A DNA stretch of 18,094 nt from Limnoglobus sp. (GCA_025353985.1 JANXNT010000085.1:1-18094); one strand, 5' to 3'; shown: positions 6,493 through 14,438, numbered from the stretch's first letter. Notes: generated by a model not told the origin, from the sequence alone. A program made the numbers and translations.

Positions 6493-8088
6493 ATGGCGCA
6501 GACGTACACACTCGACGAAGCCGCTCAACGACTCGGCGTGCCAGTCGAAGAATTCAAACGCCGCCTGAAAACCGACTGGAAAACGATCCGTTCGTTTCGC
6601 GATGGCCCGACGCTCCGGTTCCGGGCCGCCGACATCGACGAACTCGCCCGCTCCCTCGGTGAAGCGAGCGATCCGGGTTTGCAACTCGGTAAGCCGGGGT
6701 CGGCTCCCACGTCGTCAAACGAATTTTTACTCCCTGATGATCTTTCGCCACTCGACGGCTCGAGCGACGATATATTCTCCGTCGCCGCCGGTGATTCGGG
6801 CAAGTCCAAAAAGCCGAAATCTGGCTCGGATAGCGATGTACGCCTGGAACGAACTGGCGCGGTCGATAACGAAGACAGTTCCGAACTGAACATGCTGACC
6901 GAGGAAATTTCGCTCGATTTGAGCGGGCCGGGCAGTAGTGCGATTCTACGTTCGGGTGGCAGTGGCGCACGCCTCGGCGTGCCCAAGTCCGGCCCGAATC
7001 TATCGGGGCCTGCGTCGTCGACCAAGATCCCCGGCCCGCCCGCTTCCAACGACCTCATGGGCGGCGACAGCAGTAGCGAATTCGAACTGAGCCTCGATGC
7101 CGATAGCGATTCGTTCGAATTGCAACTCAACGACGATGCTAGCGAAGAAATCGACCTGGGTGGCTCGGCCGAACGCGCCGCACCCGGGCGTAAAGGCCAG
7201 AGCGGCATCAACCTCGGCAAGCCCGCCGACAGTGGCGTGTCACTGGAGAAAACCGACGACGACGATTCGGACGACTTCGAGTTATCGCTCGATCCCGAAC
7301 CCGAAACGCCATCGTCGCGTAAGCTGGCCGGCCCGAAGAGCGTCAAGGTTCCTCTCCAGCAATCGGCCGACTCCGACAGCGAATTCGAACTGACGCTCGA
7401 TGACAATTCGGGCGTCACCGATAGCCTCGTTCACTCGCTGCAAGATCCTTCCGACGAGCACGACAAAGGCGACATTTTCGAGACCGACTTCGAACTTCCC
7501 GTCATCGCCGACGATGCCGATTCTGGCTCGGAAGTCGTTGCGGTCGAGTCGTCGGATACCGATCTGGAAAACTCGGACTTCGACTTGGCACTCGACGAAT
7601 CCGACATCGAAGGTGACGACGACAGCGCGAGCCAAGTCGTATTGCTCGACGACGAACCCGAATTGGAAACGCCAAAGAAGGGCCGCGGGCGTGGCCTCGC
7701 CGGTGCCGCCGTCGGAGTTGGCGCAGCGGCCGCAGCCGCCGCTGCACGCAAGAAGAAAAAGAAACCGAGCGACGACGACGATGTCGAACTCGGTAGCGAC
7801 GAACTCGATACCGGCGATTCGGCCAGCGGGGCGCTCCGTGGCGTCAGCCGTCGCACGCAAGACGAAGACGACGAAGACACCATGCCGACCCGTGGCTATG
7901 CCCCGCCATCCAAGTGGGGTCCGCTCCCGGCGATCGTGCTGCTGCCGTGCTTGTTGCTTACGTTCCTCGGCGGGATCATGTCGTTCGATTTGCTAAAGGG
8001 CATGTGGGGCTATCACCAAGGCTCGAAGCCAACCGGTGGCCTCGTTCGCGAGATCGCGAAAGCCCTCGACATGGACCCGAAAGATTGA
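6493..8088 (+). CDS. Membrane-anchored HTH protein with acidic F-E-L repeat region
   Basis: A 531-residue protein. Residues 1-55 (YTLDEAAQRLGVPVEEFKRRL ... LRFRAADIDELARSL) look like an excisionase/MerR-type winged helix-turn-helix. Residues about 60-470 are Ser/Asp/Glu-rich and probably disordered. They contain at least six copies of a short hydrophobic-in-acid motif: EFELSLD 196, SFELQLN 207, DFELSLD 261, EFELTLD 297, DFELPVI 332 and DFDLALD 362. An Ala run followed by a Lys run (411-424) precedes another acidic stretch. Residues 477-500 (LPAIVLLPCLLLTFLGGIM) form one transmembrane helix near the C-terminus. If the HTH binds DNA in the cytoplasm, this is a tail-anchored DNA-membrane tether or membrane regulator. 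I know no named function. A strong terminator follows, so it ends its own transcript. Confidence 0.75.
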   Translation: MAQTYTLDEAAQRLGVPVEEFKRRLKTDWKTIRSFRDGPTLRFRAADIDELARSLGEASDPGLQLGKPGSAPTSSNEFLLPDDLSPLDGSSDDIFSVAAGDSGKSKKPKSGSDSDVRLERTGAVDNEDSSELNMLTEEISLDLSGPGSSAILRSGGSGARLGVPKSGPNLSGPASSTKIPGPPASNDLMGGDSSSEFELSLDADSDSFELQLNDDASEEIDLGGSAERAAPGRKGQSGINLGKPADSGVSLEKTDDDDSDDFELSLDPEPETPSSRKLAGPKSVKVPLQQSADSDSEFELTLDDNSGVTDSLVHSLQDPSDEHDKGDIFETDFELPVIADDADSGSEVVAVESSDTDLENSDFDLALDESDIEGDDDSASQVVLLDDEPELETPKKGRGRGLAGAAVGVGAAAAAAAARKKKKKPSDDDDVELGSDELDTGDSASGALRGVSRRTQDEDDEDTMPTRGYAPPSKWGPLPAIVLLPCLLLTFLGGIMSFDLLKGMWGYHQGSKPTGGLVREIAKALDMDPKD

Positions 8089-8110
8089 TTGGATATTATC
8101 AAGCATTAAC

Positions 8111-8140
8111 AAGAGGGCACCCATATGGGTGCCCTCTTTT
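8111..8140 (+). terminator. Rho-independent terminator, 28-bp perfect palindrome plus T-run
   Basis: Positions 8111-8138 are a perfect palindrome centred on ATAT (AAGAGGGCACCC pairs with GGGTGCCCTCTT), running into TTTT at 8137-8140. It begins 22 bp after the stop at 8088. As A-runs flank the other side only weakly, it should work best on the plus strand, ending the HTH/acidic-repeat gene. A bidirectional effect on the minus-strand gene ending at 8302 is possible. Confidence 0.88.
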
Positions 8141-8177
8141 CGTTCATTCCTGGCGACGCGGTCCTCCACAACGTTGT

Positions 8178-8238
8178 ACTCCCTCGCTAGCGATTCGGGC
8201 TAACGGGAATTGTTAGCCCGAAGGGCTAGCGAGTGAGT
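8178..8238. repeat. REP-like long imperfect hairpin
   Basis: The outer arms ACTCCCTCGCTAGC (8178-8191) and GCTAGCGAGTGAGT (8225-8238) pair with one mismatch. The inner arms TTCGGGCTAAC (8194-8204) and GTTAGCCCGAA (8212-8222) pair perfectly around a 7-nt loop. It lies between two convergently arranged gene ends (8088 and 8302), a usual site for REP or intergenic palindromic repeats. No T-run follows, and the terminator at 8111 already serves the upstream gene. Genome copy number cannot be judged here. Confidence 0.6.
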
Positions 8239-8301
8239 CGTGGCGAGTCTGTGAGACGCGACGCAAAACCTAGCGACATCAGAAAGCCTGTGGGATTGCA
8301 A

Positions 8302-8772
8302 TCACGCGCCCACGTCGCGTTTCAGCTTGCGGTACCAGTTGCCGAGCCAGCCGATCTTCACGCGGTTAAAGCCGGTGTCTTCCATCGTTGTTACGACGAG
8401 CTTGCGGATTTCGCTCTCGGTTTTGCTCGTCCCGGCAACGGCGCGTTTCGCTTCGGCCACTACGCTTTTGAACCCGCGCCAATCGATGCGGCCATCGGAC
8501 AATGTTGCTAAACGCAGGCGTTCCCGCACGAGTTGCACCACGGCGGCCTCAATGGCGTAACCGCGTGTGCGACAGACTTCGACGAGGAAATTGCGCGCCC
8601 AATCGGTGGGGAAACCGTGCTGGAGCGCGATCTGTAGCAGTTCGCGTTCCTCGTTGCCGTCGATGTATTTATCGTCGACGGCACGCTTTTCGATCTCGTC
8701 GGTAAACCGCTGTTGAAGCTCGTCGGGTGACATTTCGCGAACCTGCGTAAGTATGCGTTCCGTTATCGACAT
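8302..8772 (-). CDS. Hypothetical all-helical protein
   Basis: A 156-residue protein from ATG 8772. I do not recognise the family with certainty. It has no signal peptide or membrane segment and looks fully helical and cytoplasmic. The N-terminal half reads MSITERILTQVREM-SPDELQQRF, then DDKYIDGNEERELLQIALQHGF, a D-x-x-x-x-DG-x-x-E pattern that faintly recalls TerB-like domains. The C-terminal half contains DGRIDWRGFKSVVAEAKRA and VKIGWLGNWYRKLKRDVGA, which is basic at the end. It is divergent from the MFS gene, with 65 bp between starts. No ribosome site is obvious. Codon use resembles that of the neighbours, which supports a real gene. Confidence 0.65.
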   Translation of the reverse strand: MSITERILTQVREMSPDELQQRFTDEIEKRAVDDKYIDGNEERELLQIALQHGFPTDWARNFLVEVCRTRGYAIEAAVVQLVRERLRLATLSDGRIDWRGFKSVVAEAKRAVAGTSKTESEIRKLVVTTMEDTGFNRVKIGWLGNWYRKLKRDVGA

Positions 8773-8837
8773 TCATTTGCAATTATCGTACGCTAGCGTT
8801 CATCTTAACGGAAAGCCACAGGCGATGGGAGGCGGCG

Positions 8838-10355
8838 ATGGCGGCACACACTGCGAGTTCGACGACACACGGTTGGCCGCCGGGCGGTGTGGCGGTGCCG
8901 AACGCGAATCGCTATCTGGCCCTGCTCATCGCGATCAATCTCTTCAACTATATCGACCGGCAGGTATTGTCTGCGGTGTTGCCGCGAATGCAACTCGATG
9001 GCACGCTGTTCGCCCCCGGCGACCCCAACGCGCAACTCAAGGTCGGCCTGCTCACCAGCGCCTTCATGGCCGCGTACATGGTCTGCTCGCCGATCTTCGG
9101 TTGGCTCGATGGCCGACGCGCCCGTCGTTGGATCATCCTCGGCGTCGGTGTCACGCTCTGGAGCATTGCTAGTGGCGCATCGGGGTTGGCCCAAGGCTAC
9201 GCGATGCTGCTGTTCACGCGCTGTCTCGTCGGCGTCGGCGAAGGTGCGTACGGGCCGGTGGCGGCCGCGATGCTCGCCGACATGTACCCGGATAGCAAAC
9301 GCGGAAAGGTGATGGCACTCTTCAACATGGCGATCCCCGTCGGCAGTGCACTCGGCTTCCTCATCGGGGCAAAACTCTCCGGCGCATTCGATGACTGGCG
9401 GCCCGCGTTCCTGTTCACCTTCTCCGGGCTGTTCCTCGGTTTGTTCTGCTTCTTGCAAAAGGAATCGCCGCGCCCACCGCGAACCGGTGGCACGAATGGC
9501 CCTAGCTACAAAGCCGTACTCGCCGGGTTAAAGAAAAATCGCTCGTTCGTGTTTTGCTGTGCGGGCATGACGGCGATCACCTTCGTCATCGGTGGCGTTG
9601 CGGCATGGGCACCGGTGTACTTGTTCCAGCGCGAAGCGAAATTCGCGATGACGGCCGAGGTGATTGCGAAGCTATCCGAAACCAAGCCGAACGGCGGTGA
9701 CGTACCGATGCTGGTGGCAGAGATGTTGCGACCGCTCGCCGATGGTAACACGCGAACTTACACCGAACTGCGTAAGGAAATCGCGACCCGCCTCAGCGAA
9801 GCGGAATCGATCGAACATGCGAAAGCGATCTACACTCTGGCCACGACCGCCGATTCTCCGAAGGCGGACGATCTCACGATCATCCTCGGCGCGATGATCG
9901 TTCTCGGTGGTATTTCTGCTACGGCCGTTGGCGCGATATTGGGCGAATGGCTGCGGCCTCGCGTTCGTGGGGCGTATTTCCTCGTCATCGCTGCGGGTGC
10001 GTTTTTCGCGATCCCGAGTTACCTCGGCCTGCTCTACGCTCCGCTACCGTGGGGCTGGCTGTGCATTTTCCTCTGCGTGTTCGGGCTGTTTTTGCACACG
10101 GGGCCTGCGTTCACGATTCTGGCAAACGTCACCAAATCCGATGAACGTGCCACGGCCTTCGCGATCAACATCCTCGTCATCCACTTGCTCGGCGACGCGA
10201 TTTCGCCAACGCTGATCGGTGCCGTTGCGGACCTTGCGGACTTGCAAACCGCATTCGCGATCATGACGGCGTTCATCGTCGTCGGCGGCATCCTCTGGCT
10301 ACTCGGCGCAAAGTCACTCGAAAATGACGAAAAAGCGGTAACCGAGTCGACGTAA
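8838..10355 (+). CDS. Spinster-like MFS transporter
   Basis: A 505-residue inner-membrane protein with about 12 helices. The ATG at 8838 has GGGAGG 7 nt upstream. TM1 carries NLFNYIDRQVLSAVLP (34-49), the spinster-type N-Y-x-D-R signature. The loop between TM2 and TM3 has the MFS motif A form GWLDGRRARRWIILG (88-102). TM4 has TRCLVGVGEGAYGPVAAAMLADMY with the conserved R and E-G, followed by PDSKRGKVMALFNMAIPVGSALG. An unusual soluble helical stretch of roughly 85-90 residues (about 258-345, from QREAKFAMTAEV to TTADSPKADD) sits between the predicted TM7 and TM8. Bacterial spinster relatives are proton-coupled carriers of lipids or organic anions; the substrate here cannot be read from sequence. 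Confidence 0.88.
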   Translation: MAAHTASSTTHGWPPGGVAVPNANRYLALLIAINLFNYIDRQVLSAVLPRMQLDGTLFAPGDPNAQLKVGLLTSAFMAAYMVCSPIFGWLDGRRARRWIILGVGVTLWSIASGASGLAQGYAMLLFTRCLVGVGEGAYGPVAAAMLADMYPDSKRGKVMALFNMAIPVGSALGFLIGAKLSGAFDDWRPAFLFTFSGLFLGLFCFLQKESPRPPRTGGTNGPSYKAVLAGLKKNRSFVFCCAGMTAITFVIGGVAAWAPVYLFQREAKFAMTAEVIAKLSETKPNGGDVPMLVAEMLRPLADGNTRTYTELRKEIATRLSEAESIEHAKAIYTLATTADSPKADDLTIILGAMIVLGGISATAVGAILGEWLRPRVRGAYFLVIAAGAFFAIPSYLGLLYAPLPWGWLCIFLCVFGLFLHTGPAFTILANVTKSDERATAFAINILVIHLLGDAISPTLIGAVADLADLQTAFAIMTAFIVVGGILWLLGAKSLENDEKAVTEST

Positions 10356-10366
10356 GTCATGCGAAT

Positions 10367-10388
10367 GGCCGGTGCGACTGTGCCGGCC
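10367..10388 (+). terminator. Weak hairpin after the MFS gene
   Basis: GGCCGG (10367-10372) pairs with CCGGCC (10383-10388) around a 10-nt loop, 11 bp after the MFS stop. The downstream sequence is TCCCTTCCCTCG, not a T-run, so intrinsic termination is doubtful. Confidence 0.25.
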
Positions 10389-10459
10389 TCCCTTCCCTCG
10401 AATCGCGAGCTTCGGTACGATATTCACAACGGTATCGCACAAAAAGGGGGAGCGATCTC

Positions 10460-10675
10460 ATGGCGCAGACATTACAATTTGGCGAGGTTTTGGAAGCGGC
10501 GGATCATTTGTCCCACGATGAGCAGGAAGAGTTGATTGGTATCTTGCACCGCCGCCTGGCTCAAGCGTCTCGCCTGCGTCTCGTCGCGGAGATCCAAGAA
10601 TCTCGCCAGGAGTTTGCAGAAGGCCGTTGCTTGCCAACGACCCCGGGCGAATTGATGCGCGAGATCATGAAATGA
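10460..10675 (+). CDS. Type II antitoxin-like protein (addiction module component)
   Basis: A 71-residue protein from ATG 10460, with AGGGGGAG about 8 nt upstream. The helical sequence EVLEAADHLSHDEQEELIGIL-HRRL, then AEIQESRQEFAEGRC and the tail TPGELMREIMK, match the small antitoxin-like proteins normally encoded just before RelE/ParE-type toxins. Such proteins bind and neutralise the toxin through the C-terminal tail and often repress their own operon. No classical DNA-binding domain is visible. Its stop overlaps the ATG of a toxin-like ORF by 4 nt (ATGA, 10672-10675), but that ORF is truncated, so this antitoxin appears orphaned. Family assignment is from pattern memory. Confidence 0.75.
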   Translation: MAQTLQFGEVLEAADHLSHDEQEELIGILHRRLAQASRLRLVAEIQESRQEFAEGRCLPTTPGELMREIMK

Positions 10676-10764
10676 GGCGTGTCCTTTTGCAATCGGCAAC
10701 GTTCGTGAGAGCGGCGCGACGGCTACTACGCCACCTACGTTTTACCTTGCCCAGCCACGTTTGA
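10672..10764 (+). pseudogene. Truncated RelE/ParE-type toxin remnant
   Basis: ATG 10672 overlaps the antitoxin stop by 4 nt, the normal arrangement for these modules. The first ~21 residues, MRRVLLQSATFVRAARRLL followed by RH, match the opening strand and helix of RelE/ParE toxins (typically an S-x-x-FVRAARRL pattern followed by a K/R-rich helix). The similarity then stops, and the frame ends at TGA 10762-10764 after 30 codons, against about 90 in intact toxins. All later beta strands and catalytic or DNA-gyrase-contact regions are missing. What follows is palindromic spacer and then the 3' end of bamA, so the rest of the toxin was probably deleted. Confidence 0.65.
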
Positions 10765-10791
10765 TCCTTTTCGACCGGCGAACGGCGCGAC

Positions 10792-10849
10792 GTAAGTCCG
10801 CCGGTGTTTTCGCAAAACTGCTTCATTTCCAACACACCGGCGAACTTAC
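10792..10849. repeat. REP-like inverted repeat between toxin remnant and bamA
   Basis: The arms GTAAGTCCGCCGGTGT (about 10792-10807) and ACACCGGCGAACTTAC (about 10834-10849) pair over 16 bp with one mismatch, around a loop of about 26 nt. A further ACCGGCGAAC copy at about 10774-10783 makes nested repeats of the same core. It lies just after the bamA stop (10858, minus strand) and may mark the 3' end of both convergent units. No T-run is present. It could also be the scar of the event that removed the toxin. Confidence 0.55.
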
Positions 10850-10857
10850 ACTCCCCG

Positions 10858-13308
10858 TTACTGGCCGCCGAACAGGCCCACGTAGAACGCGAACACTTGC
10901 GTGTTGTCGCCGGGGGTTTTGTTGAGCGGGAACGCGAAGTCGAACGCCACCGGTACGGGGCCGAGTGCGGGGATCTTTACGCGGAAGCCGAAGCCAGCCG
11001 AGACGCGGTAGTCTTTGATGGCCACGGTGCGTTCGACGGTGCCGTGGTCCAGGAACGTCACGAAGAATAGCGAATCCTTGGCGTTAAGCGGGATCTGGTA
11101 TTCGACCGTGTTCAAGAGCGCGAAGTTACCGCCGGTGTGCAAGCCGTTCTCGGTCGGGCCGACGCCGCGGAATGTGAAGCCCCGCATACTGCGGAAGCCA
11201 CCCGCGAAGAAGCGTTCGAACACCGGTGCATCCGACGTTACCGATAGCTGGCTGCGGACTGCGAGCACGTGTTTACCGCTACCGTCTTTGCGTTGCAGCA
11301 TGTCCGAGGAGAAGAACTTCGTGAACTCGGCAGTACCAATCGGGAAGGTGTAATCGCCGAGCACTTGCTCGTAGCCAATGTCGAAAATGCTACCGCTGCT
11401 CGGGAACAAGTAACTATCGCGGGTATCGCGGCTGACGCCGCCACGCAGGCCGAATACCGTCGATTGACCGGCATCGCGGCGAATCGACTCGGGGGAAAAG
11501 GCCGGTACGTTTTTCACGTTCACGCCTTCGATGCGTGCCGCCAACGACGCCCGCCAAATCGAATCGAGCCGACGGTCGAGCGTCACCCGCGCACCGATGC
11601 GATCTTCGTTGTATTCGAGGAACGAGCGGTTGAAGTAATACGCGCTGTTCGTTAAGCCAAAATTGCTATTGAGCAAGTACGGTTCGCGTAAAGTGGCCGA
11701 GTAGCGCTGGAAGATATTTCCCGGTTGGGCTTCGAGCTTCAACTCTTGCCCGCCGCCACGAAACGCGCGACCGTTTACGAAGTCGTCGAGGCTCGTTGGG
11801 ACGCGAAGGATGTCGAAGTTTCGCTCGTTGATCGCGATATTGCCGTTGATGCCCGAGTTCGAGTTGAACCCCGCCCCGAGCAAGAACTGCCCCGTGCGGG
11901 TTTCGTTAACGGTAACGATGATGTCCTTGTAGATGCTGTCGAATTCGTTCTGGCGGATTTCGACCGACGGCGGATTGTCCGAATCGAAGATGCCGCGGCG
12001 AAACAGGTTGAGCCGCGCGACTTCGATCGACGGGTATTGCAATATCTGCCCGGAATTCAGCCCGGCCATGCGTAGCTCGTTCAGAATCACGTCCTGGCGC
12101 GTGACGGTGTTGCCGTTGATGATGATCCGCCCGACGCGATCGGGTTCTCGCCCGGTGGCACCGGAGTCGGCGGGCACTTGGTTCGAGACGCGGCGAACCG
12201 GCTCGCCGGGTGCGTCGGCGTTGCGACGGCCCGGTTCGTAAATCGTGTAAACGACATCGACGAAACCGGGCTTACCCGTGACGGCGATCCATTGATCTTC
12301 GATGCCCGCCATGTAACCGCGATAGCCGTAGAAATTCTTCAGCCGCGCCGTGTCACCGAGAATCGTATCGCGATCATACTGGCCATTTTCCTTGAGTTCG
12401 ATGAGGTTGCGCAACCGCTCGACGGGGAAGAGTTTCCCGCCTTCGAGCCGCACTTCGCGCACCGTGTAAACGGGGCCTTCATCGACGTGGTAAACGACTT
12501 CGACGTTGCTGAGATCGCGGGACGGGATGACTTCTTCTTGCACTCGGGCTTCGAGGTGGCCGAGTTTCAGGTAGTAATTCACGATCTTTTTCTTGTCTTC
12601 TTCGATCTGCTGTGGGTTGTACTTATCGTTCATAAATCGCAGCAACCCGGAGAGCGGCGCGGACAGCGACGTTTGCGTTTTGAGACGCCCGCCCGATGCG
12701 GCCTGATACCCGCGAAACGACACTTTCGAGATGCGAACGACCGGCCCTTCGACGATGCTAAAGATCACGCGAGTATCGGTGAGCTTCATGCCTTCGCTGA
12801 CGTTGACGGTGGCATGGTAACGGCCATCTTCGCGATATTTATTTTGAATGATCTGCGCGGCCGCTTCGTTGAACGCGGGGTTGAGCGGGCTGCCTTTGCG
12901 AATGCCACTCAGGCGTAGCATTTCGTCCGCACTCATGTGTTGGGCACCGACAAACTGCACTTCGAGCACCACGTTGTTCAATTCGACGACTTGCACGTAA
13001 ACCGTCACGCGGCCTTCGGTGGAGATCGCCGTCTCAATTTTCACGCCGCCAGGGGCGAACCATTTCGACGCAATCAGCTTGCGTACGTCTTCTTGCATCG
13101 TGGCATCGTCGTAAGTTTTCCCGGGCCGCGTTTGCATCTGGCTGAGGATGAGTTCCTTGGTGCGCACGCGGTTATTCACGGTGACCACATCGGCGATGAC
13201 CTTGCCAACGGGGGACTCGCCCGCCGAAAGATTTTGGTGTCCAACGCTAAATAACAAGACAAAAGCCAAGGCGATTAAGCCCGAGACAGTTGGACGGCGA
13301 ACGGTCAT
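10858..13308 (-). CDS. bamA: BamA/Omp85 outer-membrane assembly factor
   Basis: An 816-residue protein from ATG 13308, with GGGGGA 8 nt before it; a longer frame to 13431 lacks a signal peptide at its start. Residues 1-30 are a signal peptide (TVSGLIALAFVLLFSVGHQ, cut near SAG). Five POTRA-like units follow at roughly 35-109, 111-188, 190-277, 279-358 and 391-470. Markers are VEGPVVRISKVSFRGY, VDEGPVYTVREVRLEG and VGRIIINGNTVTRQDVIL. A polar linker of about 30 residues separates units 4 and 5. The barrel runs from about 474, and MRGF (708-711, in GGFRSMRGFTFRG) is the Omp85 loop-6 R-G-F motif. The end is VFAFYVGLFGGQ, so the usual C-terminal aromatic is not the last residue. It inserts beta-barrel proteins into the outer membrane. 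It is monocistronic here, divergent from the SDR gene. Confidence 0.93.
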   Translation of the reverse strand: MTVRRPTVSGLIALAFVLLFSVGHQNLSAGESPVGKVIADVVTVNNRVRTKELILSQMQTRPGKTYDDATMQEDVRKLIASKWFAPGGVKIETAISTEGRVTVYVQVVELNNVVLEVQFVGAQHMSADEMLRLSGIRKGSPLNPAFNEAAAQIIQNKYREDGRYHATVNVSEGMKLTDTRVIFSIVEGPVVRISKVSFRGYQAASGGRLKTQTSLSAPLSGLLRFMNDKYNPQQIEEDKKKIVNYYLKLGHLEARVQEEVIPSRDLSNVEVVYHVDEGPVYTVREVRLEGGKLFPVERLRNLIELKENGQYDRDTILGDTARLKNFYGYRGYMAGIEDQWIAVTGKPGFVDVVYTIYEPGRRNADAPGEPVRRVSNQVPADSGATGREPDRVGRIIINGNTVTRQDVILNELRMAGLNSGQILQYPSIEVARLNLFRRGIFDSDNPPSVEIRQNEFDSIYKDIIVTVNETRTGQFLLGAGFNSNSGINGNIAINERNFDILRVPTSLDDFVNGRAFRGGGQELKLEAQPGNIFQRYSATLREPYLLNSNFGLTNSAYYFNRSFLEYNEDRIGARVTLDRRLDSIWRASLAARIEGVNVKNVPAFSPESIRRDAGQSTVFGLRGGVSRDTRDSYLFPSSGSIFDIGYEQVLGDYTFPIGTAEFTKFFSSDMLQRKDGSGKHVLAVRSQLSVTSDAPVFERFFAGGFRSMRGFTFRGVGPTENGLHTGGNFALLNTVEYQIPLNAKDSLFFVTFLDHGTVERTVAIKDYRVSAGFGFRVKIPALGPVPVAFDFAFPLNKTPGDNTQVFAFYVGLFGGQ

Positions 13309-13439
13309 CGACGATCCCCCTACATTTCCCCAGCCACGCAATCCATGCGTACGTTGCAGCCGAATACCGAGCCGTAGAAATGGTGTCAAGATCGATGCCA
13401 GGGTTGCCGAAAGGCCACCCGAATCGGACAACGCTAAGC

Positions 13440-14438
13440 ATGACTACCTACTTCATTACTGGTGCCACGGGGTTCGTTGGCAGCCACGTGGCCGAACGTG
13501 CCATTGCGCGGGGGGCCAAGGTTCGCGCGCTCGTTCGCCCCACGGCAGACCGGACGTTCCTCGAAAAAATCGGGGCCGAGATCATCCTCGGCGACCTCAA
13601 CGATGTCGATGCGATTCGCCGCGCCACCGATGGTGTCGATGTCGTCGTCAACTCGGCCGCGAAGGTCGGCGACTGGGGGCCGGTCGAAGAGTATCGCAAA
13701 GTGAACGTCGAAGGCGTTCGCATCTTACTTGAGGCCGTAAAGGGAAAACCGCTCCAGCGTTTCGTACACGTGTCGAGTTCGGGCGTCTATGCGGCCCGGC
13801 ACCATTACGGTACCGATGAAACCGAGCCGTTGCCGCTCAACCACATCGATGGCTACACGCAAACGAAGGTCGAAGCCGAGAAGGTCGCGCTCGCATACGT
13901 TCGCGATTTCGCGGTGCCTGTGACGATCTTGCGGCCGGGGTTCATCTACGGTCCGCGCGACCGGACGCTGTTGCCGCGAATGATCGAACGACTGCGCGAG
14001 CGAACCGTCATTTACGTGGCAAAGGGCCGATATGCGTTGAACACGACGTACGTCGAGAACATCGTCGACGCGATTTTCCTAAGCATCGATAACCCGCGTG
14101 CCGTGGGCGAAGTGTTCAACATTAACGATGGCCTACTCGTCTCGAAACGGCAGTTCTTCGAAGCCGTGGCGGACGGGTTGAATCTGCCACGACCGCGCGG
14201 CTCGGTGCCGTTGTTCGTGGCCTGGTGGACGGCAAATTGGCGCGAGCGCGTCTTCCGAAAAAAGAACAAACCGAACCCGCCACGCATCACGCAATCGACG
14301 GTAAAGTTCGCCGGTCTGAATCTCGATTTCAGCATCGCGAAAGCCCGCACCGTCCTCGGCTACTCCCCCGCCATCGGCTTCGAGGAAGGCATCCACGCCG
14401 CAATCGAATGGTACAAGCAAGCTTACCCGGCACAGTAA
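13440..14438 (+). CDS. Extended SDR, NAD-dependent epimerase/dehydratase (3beta-HSD-like)
   Basis: A 332-residue protein from ATG 13440. The frame is open further upstream, but MTTYFITGATGFVGSH is the natural start. G8-x-x-G11-x-x-G14 is the extended-SDR NAD motif. D52 in GDLNDVDAIRRAT, then VVVNSAAKVGDWGP and VHVSSSGVYA supply the catalytic Ser, and the pair Y139-x-x-x-K143 (DGYTQTK) completes the active site. ILRPGFIYGPRDRTLLPRM is the conserved extended-SDR substrate-side strand. The overall pattern is closest to the 3beta-hydroxysteroid dehydrogenase/isomerase-like branch, but nucleotide-sugar, flavonoid-type and terpenoid substrates are all found there. Some Gemmata make sterols, yet no sterol or hopanoid gene is nearby, so I assign no substrate. 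It converges on ribD with 30 bp between stops. Confidence 0.85.
   Translation: MTTYFITGATGFVGSHVAERAIARGAKVRALVRPTADRTFLEKIGAEIILGDLNDVDAIRRATDGVDVVVNSAAKVGDWGPVEEYRKVNVEGVRILLEAVKGKPLQRFVHVSSSGVYAARHHYGTDETEPLPLNHIDGYTQTKVEAEKVALAYVRDFAVPVTILRPGFIYGPRDRTLLPRMIERLRERTVIYVAKGRYALNTTYVENIVDAIFLSIDNPRAVGEVFNINDGLLVSKRQFFEAVADGLNLPRPRGSVPLFVAWWTANWRERVFRKKNKPNPPRITQSTVKFAGLNLDFSIAKARTVLGYSPAIGFEEGIHAAIEWYKQAYPAQ

Noticed and set aside
6525..7418. 297-codon minus-strand ORF opposite the acidic-repeat gene
   Set aside because: Its Ser-rich composition is what the complement of Asp/Glu/Ser codons produces; it is a shadow frame.
12178..12918. 246-codon plus-strand ORF inside bamA
   Set aside because: It is an antisense shadow of the POTRA region of bamA and shows no family features.
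13440..14438. Assigning the SDR to sterol metabolism
   Set aside because: The 3beta-HSD-like pattern and sterol production by some Gemmata invite it, but no squalene epoxidase, cyclase or other sterol gene is nearby and the SDR branch is functionally broad.
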